In this document: positions 58,264 through 64,000 of the stretch, piece by piece
How the letters are laid out: the number at the start of each line of letters is the position of its first letter
How positions within the stretch are numbered: the first letter of the stretch is position 1
Source of the DNA: Blastomyces gilchristii SLH14081
Lineage: Eukaryota > Ascomycota > Eurotiomycetes > Onygenales > Ajellomycetaceae
DNA: 64,000 nucleotides
Assembly: GCF_000003855.2 (NCBI RefSeq)
Contig: NW_003101662.1
Span: forward strand, 684,441-748,440
Reading direction: 5' to 3'
Program-made: the position numbers and the translations under genes
The notes under the pieces: generated by a model
What the model saw: only the letters and a program-made list of their open reading frames with translations
Told to the model about the DNA's origin: nothing
Database searches by the model: none

Positions 58264-60231
58264 CTATTGCTGCTTCTTCGCTGCCGCAGGACTATTATCC
58301 TTCTCAAATGCAGCATAGGACACCTTCAGGCTTAACAGGGCCGAAAGCCCCACGTAGGTAACCAGGGCGAATAACAGGCCGCCCATCAGTCCCATGAATA
58401 TTCCTATCGAAGCGCATGTGTGTCAGTGAGATAAATCCATGAATAAATGAGGACATAAGACAGCATATAAAATAAACACCCCATGCCGTCGGTACTAGGG
58501 GGAAGCGAAGGGAGAGAGAGGGGGGGGGGGGGGGGGGGGGGGGGTTGACCTGTTGCCAAAGGTTACAGCCAAGTGCCTTATTGCGCCATGCCTGATCCAA
58601 TGACCACATTGCTCGTCCAGAAATTGGATTAAAGAGAAATAGAGGCAAAAAGTTCACTGAAGGAAGAAAATCATTGTGTCGTATGGAATGGCTTTCAGAG
58701 CATTTGCGAGCGAGAATTCATCGTGTGTACGAACGTGCTGTGCGGACGTGAGCCCGTTAGGATACCAGCGTGGCTGTGGGTGGAGTTGACGGCGCAGGAT
58801 TGACCATCTTTTCCATCTCCCTTTCGATGTTAGCAAACAAAGTGTGCAGTTCGGCACCTGCATATATCTTAATCNNNNNNNNNNNNNNNNNNNNNNNNNN
58901 NNNNNNNNNNNNNNNNNNNNNNNNNNNNNNNNNNNNNNNNNNNNNNNNNNNNNNNNNNNNNNNNNNNNNNNNNNTAACCAAACATACTTCAGGGACCCAG
59001 CTATCTTGACCTATGAGACCTTAACTGGCGGGCAGAATAACATGACAATCCCTTTCCTTGGGGGTTTGGGGGAAGAAAGGAAAAGAAAAAGAAACGCACC
59101 CGGGCTAAGGAACTGATACTTCTCAAACAACGGTTGATTCCTCCATTGCTCGTCACCGTCGTCTTTACCATCACCCTCGCCATCACGGCGCACATGCGAA
59201 TGCGCCGCGGTGTCCCGATTCATATTGGTCCGCAGCGGGTTCTGGTAGATATCTGTGTCGATCTCGTTGTATATGGCCGGCTCCTCTGTTTCGATACCCG
59301 CCGGGGTAAACTCTCTGGGCGTCGTGGTGTATAGCACAGTGTAATCGCGCGACGGGAGGCGGTCGATGATGGCATCAAGGAACTCATCTATCATTTTCAT
59401 TCAGTTCATATATTCCCGCAAGCACACAGGGAGGACCTCACCCACCATTCTTGACGAGTTGTTCAGATCTATTCGAGTCCGCAGCTACGCTGGCAAAATC
59501 AACCCTGAGAACCAGCGGTGTTTTCGTGTATGTCTGTAGTTTTGCGCCTGTTATACAGCGACCCCTCGTCGGAAGCCAGATGATTAGCCAGGCTTTCTTC
59601 AACCTCTCAGTCCAACCCGAGTTACAATATGATGTATGAGACCAGAATCCAGAAAAACTCACCCGACACATCAACCCTCTCAACCACCACCCCACACCCC
59701 TCCTCCAATACCCCCTGCAACGTATCCACATCCACCCGGCCCACAACTTCACTAACGGCAAAACTCCCCTTCACCTCCTCATCCAGCTTCAGCACCCGCC
59801 GCCGTAGCCGCGGCGTGGCATCGCCGGAGCTGTAATCGCGTGCGTGCACGCCCGGTTGCGAGATGAGGATGTAGGTGGCTGCGGAGCAGGATTTGAGAGC
59901 GGGGGAGGTGGAGAGGGAGGTGGAGAGTGTGTTTGCGGCTTCGAATAGGCGGGAGGGGACGGGGAAGGCGGTTCTGTGAGTATCATGGGGTTAGGTGGGT
60001 TGTTTCTCAATGGGGGGGATTTTGTTCCAGGGGGAGGGGGCGTAAAAAGGGAATGTATGTATGTAAAAGAGGTAGATGGTACGGTAGGTATGTCTAGGGG
60101 GAATGGGGGGATGTGGATACTCACTCGTGTGTAGAGAAGAGGAAGAAGGGCGATGTATCTCTGAATGCGTCGACGGTTGTTACCGCTGCTGATGATGCGA
60201 GGGCGAAAAGCCCCAGCCTGTTGATCCACAT
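58264..60231 (-). CDS. big1: BIG1, ER membrane protein for V-ATPase/beta-1,6-glucan
   Basis: A 315-residue type I membrane protein from exons 60231-60125, 59973-59663, 59547-59446, 59387-59100 and 58403-58264, all in phase. The signal peptide (MWINRLGLFALASSAAV) is followed by the diagnostic AFRDTSPFFLFSTHE. The lumenal domain ends with FEKYQFLSPG, the membrane segment is IFMGLMGGLLFALVTYVGL, and the C-terminus is AAAKKQQ with a KKxx ER-retrieval signal. Yeast Big1 is needed for beta-1,6-glucan, and its relative Voa1 assists V-ATPase V0 assembly. The last intron (59099-58404) is about 700 bp and contains the N gap and a G25 run, but coding sequence is complete across it. Confidence 0.9.
58520..58544 (+). 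repeat. G25 homopolymer
   Basis: An uninterrupted run of 25 G inside the last BIG1 intron, 330 bp from the assembly gap. Confidence 0.9.
58875..58974. other. Assembly gap (100 N)
   Basis: Exactly 100 N, the conventional placeholder for an unknown gap length, inside the last BIG1 intron. Confidence 0.98.
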
Positions 60232-61117
60232 GGTCGCTGCTGAGGGCAAGGCAGCTTGGTGGTATGGTCTGTGGTTATGCGGTTTGTGTATCGAGTTGTA
60301 CGTTGTTGTACGGAGTATTTATATAGTTACGGATGTTGGAGCTTGAAGCTTGTGTTTGGATGGATGGAAAGCGGCTTGCAGGCGAGTTGACGACATTGGT
60401 GGTCTTGGCATCAGAATCGACTTTGCCGCAAACTCACTCCCTCACTCCATGCTACTCAAACTACTCCGTACACACACAATTGTTGAATTGTTGATAATCT
60501 AGACCTATTGTTCTCTGATCAAGCAAGTCTAACTTTATCATAAATAGTGCATGTTTTACAATTAGGAATTCCCCAATGATACCCAGAAAAAATACTACAT
60601 ATCTATACGAAATAGATCAGTAAAACATAGAAGCCCATCTCAGAGCCAAAAGTTTCCAATATCTTGCAAGCTCTATATCATAAGTGCTAGTGTAGTGGGA
60701 AAGATGAAATGAAAAAGTCCCAACTTTAAGAAATAAAATAGGGAAACATAATCTTAGGAGATCTGGGGGGAAATAACAGAGAATAATTCGACGACTCATG
60801 TGGCCGGGGTAGTTAAACTTATTAAAATGAGATACATTCCTTTTCCTTGCCTTGCCATACTTCCCTTCTTATCTTTGTATCTTTGTTTTTTTCTTTAGTG
60901 CCACGCGTGCACTTTTCCCACCCCGCTTCCTTTTCTATTTATTTCCTCCCCACCCATTCCCTCCTTTCTATTTATTCCGACACACACACACACATATATA
61001 TATATACATATCACAACACCACCAAAAGTAGCTCAGCCCCCCATCCCCATCCTCATCCAACCGATCCCAACTCTCAAACACAACCTCATTCAATAATCAA
61101 GATAAACAAACTCCCAC
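60232..61117. other. Intergenic, BIG1 promoter side
   Basis: Two TACGGAGTA-type motifs (60309-60317 and 60462-60470) and a CA/TA microsatellite at about 60980-61010. No gene recognised. Confidence 0.5.
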
Positions 61118-62979
61118 TCACGCCTTAGCAGGAATATGAGCCGAGGGCACAGATCCATTGCCAACAGCCTTCATGCTCGCCTCGCGGGCACCCGTCAGGG
61201 CGAACTGAGATGGGATACCCTCAATGCGGTGGGTGGAATTGATATTCTTCACAGCCATGATTTGCCAGCAGGTGGCGCTGCCCTGGCGCGAGATGATGGT
61301 GGAGTAGGCAAGGAAGTATTCCCAGATCTAATGGGGGAGAGAATTAAATTAGGTTTTGCTCTTGTTTTTATGGCGGACAAACTAGAGACAGTGTTAGAGG
61401 AATGGAAAACGGAATGGAAAACATACTCTGTACCACCTCTTGCCATACTTGGCCTGTACCTTCTCTTTATTAGCGACCCAGTTCCGGTACCACCGCCATA
61501 GCGTCGCGGAATAGTGCACGCCAATGGTGTCAACGGCCCTAATCTCGAACCCAGCACCTTCAAGCCGATCAATAACAAAGCCAAGCGGCGTGCTAGCGTC
61601 CGCGCCCGGGAAGATATACTTGTTCATGAACAAGCCCCAGATCAGATCCTCGTACTGCCACGCCTTGCGCAGGCCAGCAATCTGCAGGAAGAAGACGCCG
61701 TCGTCGTTCAGCATGTCGTAGACCTGTGAGAAGAAGGAGGCCAGGTGGCGCACGCCGACGTGCTCAGCCATCTCGAGACAGGTGATCTGGTTGTAGCCGC
61801 CGGGGACGGCGGGGCAGTCACGGTAGTCAGAGCAGATAATGCGGCTCTGGGATTCGTCGATTCCGGCCTTGCGGAGGCCGTTGTTGCCCCATTTAGTCTG
61901 GTTGCGGCCGAGAGTGATGCCGGTGACATGGGCGCCGTAGTGCACGCTGGCATATTTGGCGAGCGTGCCCCAGCCGCAGCCTAGGTCTAGTACCTTGTCA
62001 CCAGGTTTGATCTGGATCTTTTCGCAGACGATGGCGAGTTTGTTGTCCTGGAGTTCCTCGAGGGTTTCTTCCCTGGTAATGTCGCTGATGATGCCGGAGG
62101 TGTAGATCATGCGTGGGCCCAGGAACCAGCCGTAGAAGTCATCACCACGGTCATAATGGCCACGGACTTGCTCCTCATCTGTAGAGGGCGTTAATATACG
62201 TACAAATTACACGTCAGAAAAATAAATAAATAAGTAATTAAAATAAATAAATACCTTGGCTACGAGTATGCATGATAACCTCCGGAATCATGCCCGTCAA
62301 AAAGAACTTATACAAGCTCATCGTAAAGCGGAAAGCAGCCCAATCATGGCGATACTCCAAGGCCTCAAGACAATCACCCTTGAAATCCACCACACCGTCA
62401 AAGTACATCTCATGGAAGGTCTCCATTGGGATCTTGCTCTTGCCGTGGTACCTGGCACGGTCATGCTCGTTGTGGAAGTGCAGGTAGTGTTCGACGGGGC
62501 GGCCGGGGTATTTGGCCTTCTCATTTTTGCGAGGGGAGATGGAGGAAGCGACGGACCAGAACGCCATGAGGATGGGGATTGAGGTAAACAGGGCCAGGAA
62601 GACGGTTGTGTACAAGCCGCCGCCGATTTGACGGGCGAAGTAGGCTGGGATGAGGACTAGGAGGGAGATGAGGAGGACGTTGGAGAAGCTGTCACTTCCG
62701 GCGCCGTCGGCTGGTAAGGGGGCATTTTTGATGGCGGGATACTATACACAACATCAACTCGAATTAGAGAAAGAATTGGCAAAGACAACTGGAGGTTTGT
62801 AGTCTAAAACCAATTGATGGGGGGATTGGTTGGTACAAAATAGGTAAAGAAACCAAGCAATTGAAACTCACCGACGTGGTCCGCACACCACAGCTGTCTG
62901 ACGGGGGAGAAGGGGATGGGGCAGCGGGAGTCTCGATGAACTCGAAGTCCTCGGAGGACTCGGAGTGAGCTCTCGCCAT
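61118..62979 (-). CDS. mts1: Sphingolipid C9-methyltransferase
   Basis: A 518-residue membrane methyltransferase from exons 62979-62872, 62741-62255, 62178-61427 and 61327-61118. Two N-terminal membrane segments (VLLISLLVLIPAYF and TTVFLALFTSIPILMAFW) precede a cyclopropane-fatty-acid-synthase-type catalytic domain. This has HYDRGDDFYGWFLGPRMIYTS, SAM motif I VLDLGCGWGTLAKYAS near 260 and CLEMAEHVG. Fungal enzymes of this kind use S-adenosylmethionine to add the C9 methyl branch of glucosylceramide sphingoid bases, in the ER. Soluble bacterial cyclopropane synthases lack the N-terminal membrane segments, which supports the call. ATG has the context GCCATGG reversed on the plus strand, and no upstream frame continues. 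Confidence 0.9.
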
Positions 62980-64000
62980 GGGTGTGTTTTGTTGAGCTGG
63001 GCTGAAGGGTAGGGAGGGAATTGGAGAGGGATGGAGGTGGAGAGAGAGAGGAGAGGAGAGGAGAAAAGGAAGAGCAAGAAGAGGAGGAAGAGGAAGAGGA
63101 AGAGGAAGATGCAGCAGAAGTTATTTAATCTGGTGGTGGTGAGGCAACAAACTAAAATATTTAGCTCCCGGCCCTGTGAACAACACGTTGGAGCTATTAT
63201 TATTATTATTATTATTATTATTTACAACAGCGTACGGAGTAACTTACTGTGGAGGAAAGTTGAACAATCTCTCAGGCAGACAGCAGACAACACACGGAAA
63301 ATGAAACCTACTATTATTATAATTGGGAAACAGAGAGCATGCGGGATTGACCGACCTAACTACCTCAATAATAATAACTCCGTACAATGCCTGGTAGGAA
63401 CAAGGAACAAGCCGCCGCCCTCAACAAAATAAATAATGAAATAATACGCTGCGTAGTAACTAATAATAAGAGTAATAATAGTTTCATCCTTCATCCCCCC
63501 CTTGAGGCGCTGAGATCCAGGAACAGGATCCTTGGCGGTTGGGATTATATCATGATTACGCAGTATGAAAAAAGACTCTCTCTCTCTCTCTCTTCTCTCC
63601 ATTACGCAACGCGTCGTTCCGTCGGCAGACTGGGCAGACTAGCCATGGTTGTTGTTATTTGTATTCTTTTTATTATATATCATTTTACTATTTTGTTATT
63701 ATTGTTATTCGGAAAACCCCACGTAAATAACATGGCGCTTATCCCCATCCTCGCCGTTGGAGTAACAACCTCTCTTCGCCCGCCAATTCTGATGCGAGAT
63801 GACACCGCGACTCTTTCGACTAAAAAATGCCCGTATTGTTTTTATTATTATTATTATTCCCACGCTGTAATATAATTGTTTTTGTTATACAATAACGCAG
63901 GTTCAAATCTGTAATACCTGAGCAGCACGATCAACCACAAGAAAGAAAGTAGGAAACGCCAAGAGTCCTCTGACGACGCCTTTAAAGATTCAAACAAAAC
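62980..64000. other. Right edge: intergenic, ATT-rich microsatellites
   Basis: (ATT)n at 63194-63222 and further ATT/TTA runs near 63650-63870; TACGGAGTA at 63233-63241 and a near-match at 63378. A CT run is at about 63570-63592. No gene recognised up to the window end. Confidence 0.5.

Noticed and set aside
58757..59116. ORFs running through the N gap
   Set aside because: They are artefacts of translating N; BIG1 exon phases close across this segment as an intron.
63893..63912. GCAGGTTCAAATCTG, like a tRNA T-arm
   Set aside because: No D-arm, anticodon arm or acceptor stem can be paired upstream.
1..64000. CRISPR arrays, prophage or bacterial operon structure
   Set aside because: Spliceosomal introns and gene content are fungal; no spaced direct-repeat array was seen.

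Overview
This window is nuclear DNA of a filamentous ascomycete, almost certainly Pezizomycotina and most likely Eurotiomycetes. The evidence is short GT-AG introns of about 50-140 bp, typical mould proteins (a Sid1/SepL-type kinase, an F-BAR/DEP/RhoGAP protein, BIG1, sphingolipid C9-methyltransferase, two P450 loci, an NRPS-like gene) and a very AT-rich repeat tract. The AT-rich isochore next to a retroelement would fit Onygenales/Ajellomycetaceae, but I cannot fix the genus. A 100-N assembly gap lies at 58875-58974.

Left edge (1-7.6 kb): about 2.4 kb of extremely AT-rich DNA with no CpG or CpC, ending abruptly at a Ty1/copia RNase H fragment with a possible 3' LTR. A decayed ankyrin-repeat gene and an apparently intact cytochrome P450 (minus strand) follow.

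Core (7.6-26.3 kb): conserved genes in the order GCK-family Ste20 kinase (-), UBA-UAS-UIM-UBX protein (-), Cdc6 (+, with MCB boxes in the divergent promoter), a second P450 that is a pseudogene (-), and an Rgd2-type RhoGAP (-).

Accessory block (26.3-44.6 kb): a gene-poor stretch with a broken GNAT acetyltransferase (+), then three minus-strand metabolic genes: an NRPS-like enzyme (half condensation domain plus adenylation domain, no usable carrier domain), a 3-dehydroshikimate dehydratase-like TIM-barrel enzyme and a YAT-family amino-acid permease. They may form a small secondary-metabolite locus, but this is inference. A carrier-domain relic lies just beyond the NRPS-like stop codon.

Right part (44.6-64 kb): a small basic protein with a likely mitochondrial presequence (+), LSM5 with six exons (-), a 1042-residue protein ending in a DnaQ-like exonuclease domain (+), PEX10 (-) and an Erd1/EXS protein (+) sharing a divergent promoter, a mucin-like single-pass membrane protein (-), BIG1 (-) and sphingolipid C9-methyltransferase (-). 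Most multi-exon models were checked by hand and the exon lengths sum to whole codons.

The most unusual signals are an 11-fold exact recurrence of the 9-mer TACGGAGTA in non-coding DNA, the NRPS-like gene with its dead carrier relic, a P450 pseudogene whose frame breaks nearly all go the same way, and the non-canonical C-loss signature of the AT-rich tract.
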